Shown: piece after piece, positions 6,901-12,489 of the stretch | How the letters are laid out: every line of letters begins with the position of its first letter | Numbering within the stretch: position 1 is the first letter of the stretch | NCBI GenBank assembly: GCA_903848435.1 | Contig: CAINGG010000258.1 | Coordinates: forward strand, 1-12,489 | Length of the DNA stretch: 12,489 nucleotides | From: an uncultured Actinomycetes bacterium | GTDB taxonomy: Bacteria; Actinomycetota; Actinomycetes; S36-B12 | Direction: 5' to 3' | Made by a program: the position numbers and the translations under genes | The notes under the pieces: model-generated | What the model was told of the DNA's origin: nothing | What the model saw: the letters and a program-made list of their open reading frames with translations, nothing else | Databases searched by the model: none

Positions 6901-7770
6901 TCAATTGGCGCTCGTCCGGCGCGGGCGGCGCTGGCAGGCGGGGCAACGGTAGGAGGAGCGGTTCATGAAGGCCTCCCGCACGAGCGGTCGTCCGCACCGG
7001 CGGCAGGGCTCCCCCTCGCGGCCGTAGGCGTCGAGGGACCGGTCGAACCAGCCGCTCTCACCGTTGACGTTGACATAGAGCGAGTCGAACGACGTCCCGC
7101 CTTGGGCCAGGGCCGCGGTCATCACCTCTCGGGCATGACCCAGGAGCTCGGTCACCTGGGCGCGGGTCATCTGCCGGGCCGGACGGTCGTAGTGAATGCG
7201 GGTGCGCCACAGGGCCTCATCCGCGTAGATGTTTCCGATCCCGGACACGAGCGATTGGTCGAGCAGGCACCGCTTGATACCAGAGTCTTTCCGGCGTAGG
7301 GCGCGGGTGAACGCCTCGTCATCGAACGCCGGATCCAGCGGATCCCGCGCGATGTGCGCGATGGAGGCAGGCACGAAACCCCCTTGCCCATCCGGCACGA
7401 GGTCATCCAGGTGCAGCCCACCGAACGTTCGCTGGTCCACGAACCACATCTGGCGATCGCCGCGGTCGAATCGGACGCGCACGCGCAGATGGGGGTCGGT
7501 GTCCGTAGCGACCACGGGGAGCAGGAGCTGGCCGCTCATGCCGAGGTGCGCGACGAGCGCCCCGTCATCCAGCGGCATCCAAAGGTACTTGCCGCGGCGA
7601 CTCACGCAGCGGATGCGCTGCCCCGTCAGCGCATCCGAGAGGTGACGCGATCCGGCGCGATGTCGGCGTACCGCCCGCGGGTGGAGTACGTCGACCGCAG
7701 CGATGCGCCGGCCGGCCACATAGGGATCCAAGCCGCGCCGGACGACCTCGACCTCGGGCAGCTCAGGCAT
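6901..7770 (-). CDS. mutM: Formamidopyrimidine-DNA glycosylase (8-oxoguanine repair)
   Basis: Bifunctional DNA glycosylase/AP lyase that removes 8-oxoguanine and formamidopyrimidines, 289 residues. After Met removal the catalytic N-terminal proline is exposed: PELPEVEVVRRGL, with the conserved Glu next to it. The essential lysine is in SRRGKYLW (Lys61, the Lys57 equivalent). Void-filling residues are present: Met78 in HLGMSGQ, and Arg114 and Phe116 in DQRTFGG. The helix-two-turn-helix is at IKRCLLDQSLVSGIGNIYAD (about 165-184). The C-terminal zinc finger has Cys256, Cys259, Cys276 and Cys279 with the NRSSYRCPACQ loop. The frame is open upstream to 8445, but PELPEVE must be the mature N-terminus, so the ATG at 7770 is right. 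It overlaps the end of rnc by eight bases and lacks a clear ribosome binding site, so translation is probably coupled to rnc. Confidence 0.98.
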   Translation of the reverse strand: MPELPEVEVVRRGLDPYVAGRRIAAVDVLHPRAVRRHRAGSRHLSDALTGQRIRCVSRRGKYLWMPLDDGALVAHLGMSGQLLLPVVATDTDPHLRVRVRFDRGDRQMWFVDQRTFGGLHLDDLVPDGQGGFVPASIAHIARDPLDPAFDDEAFTRALRRKDSGIKRCLLDQSLVSGIGNIYADEALWRTRIHYDRPARQMTRAQVTELLGHAREVMTAALAQGGTSFDSLYVNVNGESGWFDRSLDAYGREGEPCRRCGRPLVREAFMNRSSYRCPACQRRPRRTSAN

Positions 7771-8455
7771 CGGGAGCGGGAAGGTCGCGGTAGGCAGCCT
7801 CCGCCGCCTGCTGCTCGGCCTCCTTCTTGGAGCCGCCGTAGCCCACGGGATAGACCGACCCCCCGATGCGCACGCGTGCCTCGAAGCGCTTGGCGTGGTC
7901 GGGGCCGCTCTCGTCGACGAGGTACTCCGGGATGCCGACGCCGAGCTCGGCCGCGAGTTCCTGCAGCGAGGTCTTCCAGTCGAGACCGGCGCCGAGGTCT
8001 GCGGCCTGCTCGATGAGCGGGTCGAAGTGATCGTGGATGACCTGTTCGGCGACCTCGAGCCCGAATTCGAGGTAGACGGCCCCGATGATCGCCTCGAGCG
8101 TGTCGGCGAGGATCGAGGACTTGTCGCGGCCACCTGTCGACTCCTCGCCACGTCCGAGCAGGAGGGCATCACCGATGCCGAGATCACGAGCGACACCGGC
8201 CAGGGCGCGCGCGTTGACGACCGCGGCGCGCATCTTGGCGAGCTGACCTTCGGGGACGTCCGGGTGCGAGTCATAGAGAGTGCGCGTGACGACGAGCCCG
8301 AGCACGGCATCGCCGAGGAACTCAAGGCGCTCGTTGGTGGGGATGCCGCCGTTCTCGTAGGCGTAGCTGCGGTGGGTGAGCGCCAGCGCCAGCGCGTCAT
8401 CGGGAAGATCGATCCGAAGTCGCTGACGCAGCGGGGCGGCGTCATGGGCGCTCAT
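7763..8455 (-). CDS. rnc: Ribonuclease III
   Basis: Double-strand-specific endoribonuclease of 230 residues, used in rRNA precursor processing and mRNA turnover; the Streptomyces homologue is AbsB. The catalytic domain carries the signature NERLEFLGDAVLGL (41-54) and the second metal-binding segment DTLEAIIGAVYLE (118-130), so the four acidic residues Glu45 region, Asp49, Asp118 and Glu121 are in place. A double-stranded RNA-binding domain occupies about 159-227 (DWKTSLQELAAELG through GGSKKEAEQQAAEAAY). The ATG overlaps the stop of the upstream ACP-like gene in an ATGA, with GAGG seven bases upstream. Its 3' end overlaps mutM. The rnc-mutM order is conserved in mycobacteria and Streptomyces, as I recall. 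Confidence 0.98.
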   Translation of the reverse strand: MSAHDAAPLRQRLRIDLPDDALALALTHRSYAYENGGIPTNERLEFLGDAVLGLVVTRTLYDSHPDVPEGQLAKMRAAVVNARALAGVARDLGIGDALLLGRGEESTGGRDKSSILADTLEAIIGAVYLEFGLEVAEQVIHDHFDPLIEQAADLGAGLDWKTSLQELAAELGVGIPEYLVDESGPDHAKRFEARVRIGGSVYPVGYGGSKKEAEQQAAEAAYRDLPAPDA

Positions 8456-8700
8456 GCCGGCACCTCACGAGGGCTGCAAGAGGCGGCCAGGTCGCCGAGC
8501 GTCACCGCACTGCGAGCCGCTGAGTCATCGAGTGACCAGCCGGATTGAGCGAGCGCATCCGTGACCAGGATGAGCGCGAGCGAGTCGACGCCCAGGGCGC
8601 TCAGGGGCGTATCGGCGCGCAGGTGCGCCGCCGAGCCGAGCCCGAGGACGCGGACGAGGGCGTGCGCGACCGGGGCGTCGCCCACGGGCCGCGCATCCAT
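8452..8700 (-). CDS. Acyl carrier protein-like (phosphopantetheine-binding) protein
   Basis: An 82-residue protein with the carrier-protein core LSALGVDSLALILVTDAL; Ser40 in the DSL motif would carry the 4'-phosphopantetheine arm. Length and motif position fit a free-standing ACP. It is atypical: only nine acidic against five basic residues, one glutamate in total, and none of the acidic helix-II residues after DSL that typical AcpP uses to dock FAS enzymes. It starts three bases after the rpmF stop with no clear ribosome binding site, and its TGA overlaps the rnc ATG, so it is embedded in the rpmF-rnc transcript. In many bacteria rpmF, fatty-acid genes, acpP and rnc are neighbours, so this may be a remnant of that cluster, here without plsX, fabH, fabD or fabG. 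Whether it serves general fatty-acid synthesis or another acyl pathway is not decided by the sequence; I leave the symbol blank. Confidence 0.8.
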   Translation of the reverse strand: MDARPVGDAPVAHALVRVLGLGSAAHLRADTPLSALGVDSLALILVTDALAQSGWSLDDSAARSAVTLGDLAASCSPREVPA

Positions 8701-8703
8701 CGA

Positions 8704-8877
8704 TCAGACGTCGAGGACGCGGCGCTTGGCGTAGGTGCCGCAGGTCGGGCACACCGTGTGCGCGAGCTTCTTCTCGCGGCAGCGAGCGCAGGTCACCAGG
8801 GCCGGTGCAGCGGCCTTCCACTGCGAACGGCGATGGCGAGTGTTGGAGCGGGAGGTCTTCCGCTTGGGAACGGCCAC
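8704..8877 (-). CDS. rpmF: Large ribosomal subunit protein bL32
   Basis: Ribosomal protein L32 of 57 residues. It begins MAVPKRKTSRSNTRHRRS, the family's basic N-terminus, and has the zinc-ribbon cysteines Cys30, Cys33, Cys43 and Cys46 (TCARC and VCPTC), so it is the zinc-binding (C+) form. Some actinobacteria also keep a cysteine-free paralogue used under zinc limitation; none is visible here. The start is GTG at 8877, one base after the DUF177 stop (TGA-C-GTG), with AAGGA about ten bases upstream inside DUF177. It is easily missed because of its length and GTG start. The DUF177-rpmF pairing is widespread in bacteria and supports both calls. Gene end is followed after three bases by the ACP-like gene. 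Confidence 0.97.
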   Translation of the reverse strand: MAVPKRKTSRSNTRHRRSQWKAAAPALVTCARCREKKLAHTVCPTCGTYAKRRVLDV

Positions 8878-8878
8878 G

Positions 8879-9469
8879 TCAGTTGTCCTTTTCCTTATCG
8901 CGCAGTGCGCTGAGAGCGCCCCAGCGCGGGTCGGTCTTCTCGTGGCCGTGACCGGGATCGTCGTCGAGCCGAGCCCCGCATTCGGAGCACAGTCCCGCGC
9001 AATCCTCCCGGCACGTGGGTGCGATCGGCAGTCGTAGTACGACCGCGTCTCGCACCGTCGGCTCGAGATCGATGAGGTCTCCCTCGATCACGGGCGGGGC
9101 ATCCTCGTCGTCCTCCACCACTTCCACGCGATGACCTCGCGCATCCTGCGGCGGATAGACGAACAACTCCTGAATGTCCGCGTCTTCGTCCCAGTCGACG
9201 GGCTCGAGGCAGCGCGCGCACTCGGCGAGCACCGGCACCCGGACCGTCCCGGAGACCAAGACCCCCTCCACCACCGATTCGAGCCTCAGGTCGAGGTCGA
9301 TCTCGGCGCCTTCGGGAACCCTGGCCAGTCCTGAGCCCAGGTCCGCCGGTGCCGGGATCGTCCGCTGCAGCCGCTGCATGGCCCCGGCCCGTCGCCCGAG
9401 GTCGCGAATGCTCACGACGAACGGGGCTCGGGGGTCGAGGGTGCTCAGGGCTCCTCCGGACTCCTGCAC
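8879..9469 (-). CDS. DUF177 / YceD family protein
   Basis: Member of the DUF177 (YceD) family, 196 residues if the GTG at 9469 is the start. Family features are visible: the CARCLEP motif with Cys84 and Cys87, a long acidic middle, the second cysteine cluster (Cys153, Cys157, Cys161, Cys164, in REDCAGLCSECG) and the closing DPRWGAL. YceD-type proteins are nearly always encoded just before rpmF; in plants and E. coli they have been linked to 23S rRNA accumulation, so a role in large-subunit assembly is likely but not shown for this lineage. The start is uncertain: the GTG at 9469 has no good ribosome binding site, and the in-frame GTG for Val19 would remove part of the N-terminus. It is preceded by a 76-base gap with a candidate promoter and probably heads the DUF177-rpmF-ACP-rnc-mutM run. 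Confidence 0.92.
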   Translation of the reverse strand: MQESGGALSTLDPRAPFVVSIRDLGRRAGAMQRLQRTIPAPADLGSGLARVPEGAEIDLDLRLESVVEGVLVSGTVRVPVLAECARCLEPVDWDEDADIQELFVYPPQDARGHRVEVVEDDEDAPPVIEGDLIDLEPTVRDAVVLRLPIAPTCREDCAGLCSECGARLDDDPGHGHEKTDPRWGALSALRDKEKDN

Positions 9470-9500
9470 GTGGACCCGGTCTCACAACCGGCCGTGGAGA

Positions 9501-9528
9501 AGGATACGGCACCGCGGGCCGTGGTCGA
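9501..9528 (-). promoter_or_regulatory. Candidate promoter for the DUF177-rpmF operon
   Basis: On the minus strand, TCGACC (9523-9528) and TATCCT (9501-9506) are separated by 16 bases. They match TTGACA and TATAAT at four of six positions each, and TATCCT fits TANNNT. The pair lies in the 76-base gap between the sepIVA-like gene and DUF177, about 32 bases upstream of the GTG. A weak 5-bp hairpin (9476-9480 with 9487-9491) is in the leader. Read by eye; no transcript data. Confidence 0.4.
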
Positions 9529-9545
9529 TCCGGCGGTCCGCGCCC

Positions 9546-10031
9546 CTAGGAGGGCAGCGGCTGGTCGTCGTCGATGTAGTCCTCCTCCGCCTGGCCGCGC
9601 AGTTTGTCGCGGCCGCGCTCCACGGCGGTGAGGGTCTTGTGCAAGGTGATCTCGAAGGTGGCCAGGCGGGCGTCGATGTAGTCGTCGGTCTCTCGGCGCA
9701 TGCGGGTGGTCTCGTCCTCGGTCTCGGCCCGCAGGGCCTCGGCCTCGGCGACGGCCACGAGGTAGATCTCGTGCTGTGACAGCATGCGAATCTGCTCCTC
9801 GCGGGCTTCGGCGACGAGCCGCTGGGCCTCGAGTCGTCCCTCGGCGACGACCGCCTCGCGCTCGGCGAGCAACTGGTCGGCATCGCTGAGCGAGCGCGGC
9901 AGCGCATCGCGAATGTCCTCGATCACGTCGAGGACCTGAGCACGGTTGATCATGCAGGATGCCGACAGCGGGACGGCCTTCGCCTGCTCCACCATCTGCG
10001 CGAGCTCATCGAGCCTTTGATCGACATCCAC
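9546..10031 (-). CDS. sepIVA: SepIVA-like (DivIVA-family) coiled-coil protein
   Basis: A 161-residue, strongly helical, acidic protein. The segment AVPLSASCMINRAQVLDVIEDIRDALP (residues about 19-45, described in part) is the hallmark of the mycobacterial SepIVA/Rv2927c group. A coiled coil of alternating Ala, Glu and Arg follows (about 50-115). Then comes DDYIDARLATFEITLHKTLTAVERGRDKL (about 116-144), a second conserved block, and a short acidic tail. No membrane segment. SepIVA is a DivIVA-like septation factor needed for division in mycobacteria; orthologues sit between coaD and DUF177 in other actinomycetes, as here. At 161 residues it is clearly shorter than the roughly 245 of the mycobacterial protein, mainly in the coil. 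The start is GTG at 10031 with GAGGAG five bases upstream. Family assignment is good; function in this organism is inferred. Confidence 0.8.
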   Translation of the reverse strand: MDVDQRLDELAQMVEQAKAVPLSASCMINRAQVLDVIEDIRDALPRSLSDADQLLAEREAVVAEGRLEAQRLVAEAREEQIRMLSQHEIYLVAVAEAEALRAETEDETTRMRRETDDYIDARLATFEITLHKTLTAVERGRDKLRGQAEEDYIDDDQPLPS

Positions 10032-10054
10032 GGCGTCTCCTCGAGGTCAGGGGC

Positions 10055-10537
10055 TCAGCCCTGGGCCTCTAGTTTGGCCTGCAGCTTGGGCAGGACCGCA
10101 TCGGGGACCAATCCCTCGACGCTTCCGCCATGCTTGGCGACCTCTTTGACCAGGCTCGACGACAGGTAGCTGTAGAGGGGGTTGGTCGACACGAAGAGGG
10201 TCTCGACCCCGCCCAGCCGGTAGTTCATCTGGGCCATCTGCAGCTCGTAGTCGAAGTCGCTGACCGCGCGGAGGCCCTTGACGATCGCGTTGACGCCGTG
10301 ATCCTTGCAGTAGTCGACGAGCAGCCCGTAGAACGAGTCGACCTCGACGTTGGGCAGCGGCGACACGACCTCGCGCAGGATCTCGATGCGCTCATCCACG
10401 GAGAAGAGCCCTGACTTGGTCTTGTTGATGAGGACGGCAACGATGACCTTGTCGGCCAGGGCCGCGGCCCGCGTGAAGACGTCCAGATGCCCGTTGGTGA
10501 CCGGATCGAATGAGCCCGGGCACACGGCGACTCGCAT
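10055..10537 (-). CDS. coaD: Phosphopantetheine adenylyltransferase
   Basis: Penultimate enzyme of coenzyme A synthesis: transfers AMP from ATP to 4'-phosphopantetheine to give dephospho-CoA. The 160 residues match the family length. The nucleotidyltransferase motif is CPGSFDPVTNGHLDV, with the TNGH box at 14-17. The substrate-binding segment IVKGLRAVSDFDYELQMAQMN (about 85-105) and the second ATP motif YSYLSSSLVKEVA (about 122-134) are intact. An in-frame GTG at 10543 would add two residues, but GGAGG is only three bases from it and nine from the ATG at 10537, so the ATG is preferred. It follows rsmD by 21 bases and precedes the sepIVA-like gene by 23, in a likely shared transcript. The rsmD-coaD pair is widely conserved in bacteria. 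Confidence 0.98.
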   Translation of the reverse strand: MRVAVCPGSFDPVTNGHLDVFTRAAALADKVIVAVLINKTKSGLFSVDERIEILREVVSPLPNVEVDSFYGLLVDYCKDHGVNAIVKGLRAVSDFDYELQMAQMNYRLGGVETLFVSTNPLYSYLSSSLVKEVAKHGGSVEGLVPDAVLPKLQAKLEAQG

Positions 10538-10546
10538 GGCCACCCG

Positions 10547-10551
10547 CCTCC
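10547..10551 (-). promoter_or_regulatory. Ribosome binding site that decides the coaD start
   Basis: GGAGG on the minus strand lies nine bases before the ATG at 10537 but only three before the GTG at 10543. The spacing favours the ATG, giving a protein that starts MRVAVCPGSF. Confidence 0.7.
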
Positions 10552-10558
10552 GATCCCC

Positions 10559-11131
10559 CTACAGGGGCTCGCGTCCGAGGTGACGACCGTACCAAAGCGC
10601 CGTATCGCCGAAGTCGCGACGACGCAGCTCCTCCCATCCCTCGGCGGGCCACGGAGTGTCCGCGTCTCGCGCGTCACGCTCCACCACGGCCACCGCGCCG
10701 TCCGCGAGCCAGCCGTGATCGCCCAGGGCCCTCAGGATGGACGTGACGGCTTGAGTCGGAATGGCGTAGGGCGGGTCGAGGAAGACCACGTCGTACGCCG
10801 AATCAGCGGGGCGCGCGACCCACGCCTCGACGTCGGCGCAGGCGACCTGCGCGCCGGGGAGCCCCAGCAGGTCGGCGTTGGCCTGCACCACCCGGGCCGT
10901 GGTGCGATCGCGCTCGACGAACGCAGCGTGCGATGCACCGCGACTCAGGCACTCCAGGCCGAGAGCACCGGAGCCGGCGTAGAGGTCGAGTACGCGCAGC
11001 CCGCTCCAACCACCGAGTGCCGACTCCAGCGACGAGAACATCGACTCGCGCACACGATCCGACGTGGGACGCGTGCCGCGGGCGGGCACGGAGATGCGCC
11101 GACCGCCCGCCGCACCGCCGATGATGCGCAC
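10559..11131 (-). CDS. rsmD: 16S rRNA (guanine966-N2)-methyltransferase RsmD
   Basis: SAM-dependent methyltransferase of 190 residues that makes m2G966 in 16S rRNA. The N-terminus MRIIGGAAGGRRISVP and the RNA-contacting segment TRPTSDRVRESMFSSL (20-35) are typical. SAM motif I is VLDLYAGSGALGLE (47-60), and the N-methyltransferase motif FLDPPYA contains DPPY at 119-122. All key motifs are present. The GTG start lies one base after the recG stop (TGA-C-GTG), with AGAAGGG at the recG end as ribosome binding site, so the two genes are translationally coupled. coaD follows after 21 bases. The family also contains uncharacterised paralogues, but the recG-rsmD-coaD context makes RsmD secure. Confidence 0.96.
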   Translation of the reverse strand: MRIIGGAAGGRRISVPARGTRPTSDRVRESMFSSLESALGGWSGLRVLDLYAGSGALGLECLSRGASHAAFVERDRTTARVVQANADLLGLPGAQVACADVEAWVARPADSAYDVVFLDPPYAIPTQAVTSILRALGDHGWLADGAVAVVERDARDADTPWPAEGWEELRRRDFGDTALWYGRHLGREPL

Positions 11132-11132
11132 G

Positions 11133-12489
11133 TCAGCCCTTCTCGAGGTAGTCGGAGCGATCGTCGCGCGCTATCTCGCCGATGTGCGCGCGCAGGGCGG
11201 GCCAGCGCTTGAGGTCAGGGTCGTCCTCGACGACATCGGTGGCGGCATCGCGCGCCTCGCGCACGAGGTCCTCGTCGCGGATCACCTCGAGCAGTCGCAG
11301 GGAGGAACGGCGTCCGGACTGCAAGGTGCCGAGGATGTCGCCCTCGCGCCGCGCCTGGAGGTCCACCCGCGCCAGGGCGAACCCGTCGGTGGTCGATGCC
11401 ACGGCGGCGAGCCGCTCGCGGGCAGGCGAGTCGGGCTCGGCGGCCGTCACCAGCAGGCACAGGCCGTCCTCCCCGCCGCGGGCAATGCGACCGCGCAGCT
11501 GATGGAGCTGGGAGATGCCGAAGCGATCCGCGTCGAGGATCACCATGGTCGACGCCGAGGGGATGTCGACGCCCACCTCGATGACGGTCGTGGCCACGAG
11601 TACGTCGATCGCATCGGGGTCGGAGGCGTCAGCGGCGAACCTGCGCATGGCCTCGTCCTTGTCGTCGGCGCTCATGCGCCCGTGGACCATGGCCACGCGC
11701 AGGTCGGGCAGCAGGCGCTCGCTCAACTCGGCGGTGACGTCGAGGACGCTGGACACCGGGTTGGTCTCGGGCTCGACCGAGCCGATCTCCTCGTCTCCGA
11801 CATCGGCGCCGTCATCGCCGATGCGCGGGCACACGACGAAGACCTTGCGGCCAGCGGCCACCTCCTCGCGCACGCGCTGCCACGCACGGCTGAGGTGCGC
11901 GGGGTGCTCGCGCGGTGCCACCACGTGGGTCGAGATCACACCGCGCCCCGGCGGGTAGCCGTCGATGACGCTGACGTCGAGGTCGCCGAAGACCGTCATG
12001 GCCACCGTGCGCGGGATAGGCGTGGCCGTCATGACGAGGACGTGGGGACGCAGCCCGTCTCCCGCGCGCTCGGCCAACGCCGCGCGCTGCTCGACCCCGA
12101 AGCGGTGCTGCTCATCGACGACGAGCAGGCCGAGGTCGGCGAATTGCACCGTCTCCTCCAGCAGCGCATGCGTGCCGACGACGATCCCCGCCTCCCCGCT
12201 GGCGATTGCTGCGAGCTCTTCCCGCCGCGTCTTGGCCGATTGCGAGCCGGAGAGGAACGCCAGGCGGGTGCCCTGGCTGTCGCCACCGAGCAGTCCACGC
12301 TCGGCAAGGGGGCCGAGGAAGGCCTGCAGCGTGCGCAGGTGCTGCTGAGCGAGGACCTCGGTGGGTGCGAGCAGCGCTGCCTGGCCACCTTGATCGACGA
12401 CCTGCAGCATGGCGCGCAGGGCGACCAGTGTCTTGCCGCTTCCGACATCGCCCTGCAGCAGTCGGTGCATCGGATGCGATCTCGCCAGG
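11133..12489 (-). CDS. recG: ATP-dependent DNA helicase RecG (5' end cut by window edge)
   Basis: Branch-migration helicase that remodels stalled forks and Holliday junctions. 451 residues of the C-terminal part are visible; the reading frame runs off the right edge. The in-frame ATG at 12470 is internal, since codons upstream of it (LARSHP) continue the RecG sequence. Motifs in order: Walker A LLQGDVGSGKT, LLAPTEVLAQQH, Walker B/DEQH box VVDEQHRFG, TATPIPRT, VVCPRIGDD, MVHGRMS, VLVATTVIEVGVDIPSAS and the motif VI region QLHQLRGRIARG. RecG proteins are about 700 residues, so the N-terminal wedge domain and start of the helicase domain (around 250 or more residues) are missing from view. Motif VI has GRIARG where GRVGRG or GRIGRG is usual. 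It ends one base before rsmD. Confidence 0.97.
   Translation of the reverse strand, partial: LARSHPMHRLLQGDVGSGKTLVALRAMLQVVDQGGQAALLAPTEVLAQQHLRTLQAFLGPLAERGLLGGDSQGTRLAFLSGSQSAKTRREELAAIASGEAGIVVGTHALLEETVQFADLGLLVVDEQHRFGVEQRAALAERAGDGLRPHVLVMTATPIPRTVAMTVFGDLDVSVIDGYPPGRGVISTHVVAPREHPAHLSRAWQRVREEVAAGRKVFVVCPRIGDDGADVGDEEIGSVEPETNPVSSVLDVTAELSERLLPDLRVAMVHGRMSADDKDEAMRRFAADASDPDAIDVLVATTVIEVGVDIPSASTMVILDADRFGISQLHQLRGRIARGGEDGLCLLVTAAEPDSPARERLAAVASTTDGFALARVDLQARREGDILGTLQSGRRSSLRLLEVIRDEDLVREARDAATDVVEDDPDLKRWPALRAHIGEIARDDRSDYLEKG

Noticed and set aside
7771..8445. N-terminal extension of mutM across rnc
   Set aside because: MutM needs an exposed N-terminal PELPEVE after Met removal; the extension is an out-of-frame reading of rnc.
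9476..9491. CCGGT-n6-ACCGG hairpin upstream of DUF177
   Set aside because: Five-bp stem only; could be part of a leader but does not support a separate feature such as an L32 feedback site.
12468..12470. ATG at 12470 as the start of recG
   Set aside because: The frame stays open to the window edge with RecG-like residues before it, and Walker A follows too closely for a complete RecG.
1..12489. Mobile elements, CRISPR arrays, tRNA/rRNA genes, toxin-antitoxin or defence genes
   Set aside because: None seen: no transposase or integrase motifs, no spaced direct repeats, no tRNA-like cloverleaf noticed, and composition and gene order are uniform and housekeeping throughout.

Overview
The window is 12.5 kb of dense, high-GC bacterial chromosome. 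Every gene I can support is on the minus strand, with overlapping or nearly abutting reading frames and frequent GTG starts (six of thirteen visible starts). The gene content points to an actinomycete-type Actinobacterium: a SepIVA/DivIVA-like protein beside a DUF177 gene, an SMC with a proline-rich insert before its C-terminal head, and a PII protein with Tyr51 in its T-loop. From memory, the order recG, rsmD, coaD, sepIVA, DUF177, (rpmF), rnc, mutM, smc, ftsY, amt, glnB matches that around Rv2919c-Rv2927c and Rv2965c-Rv2973c of Mycobacterium tuberculosis and the corresponding Streptomyces region. The window is therefore a conserved housekeeping neighbourhood, not an accessory island.

Read in the direction of transcription (right to left), it opens with recG, whose 5' end is off the window. 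It continues with rsmD (16S rRNA m2G966 methyltransferase), coaD (coenzyme A synthesis) and a sepIVA-like coiled-coil gene. After a 76-base gap with a candidate promoter comes a tight run: DUF177 (yceD), rpmF (L32), a small acyl carrier protein-like gene, rnc (RNase III) and mutM (8-oxoguanine glycosylase). A 60-residue coiled-coil protein of unknown function follows, then smc and ftsY. After a 151-base gap with a GlnR-like box comes the nitrogen pair amt-glnB, with glnB cut by the left edge.

Functionally the run joins DNA repair (recG, mutM), ribosome and RNA maturation (rsmD, rpmF, rnc), cofactor and acyl-carrier functions (coaD supplies the pathway to CoA, the donor of the phosphopantetheine arm that the ACP-like protein would need), chromosome organisation (smc), membrane protein targeting (ftsY) and ammonium uptake with its PII regulator (amt-glnB).

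I found no mobile element, CRISPR array, tRNA, rRNA or unknown multi-gene system. The observations most worth checking are regulatory or small: a GTAAC-n6-GTAAC direct repeat between ftsY and amt that resembles a GlnR site; a 92-base smc leader with a 14-bp perfect palindrome beside a possible -10 and a hairpin that would cover the smc ribosome binding site; an atypical ACP gene wedged between rpmF and rnc; and the small coiled-coil gene upstream of smc. No stretch longer than about 150 bases lacks a gene.
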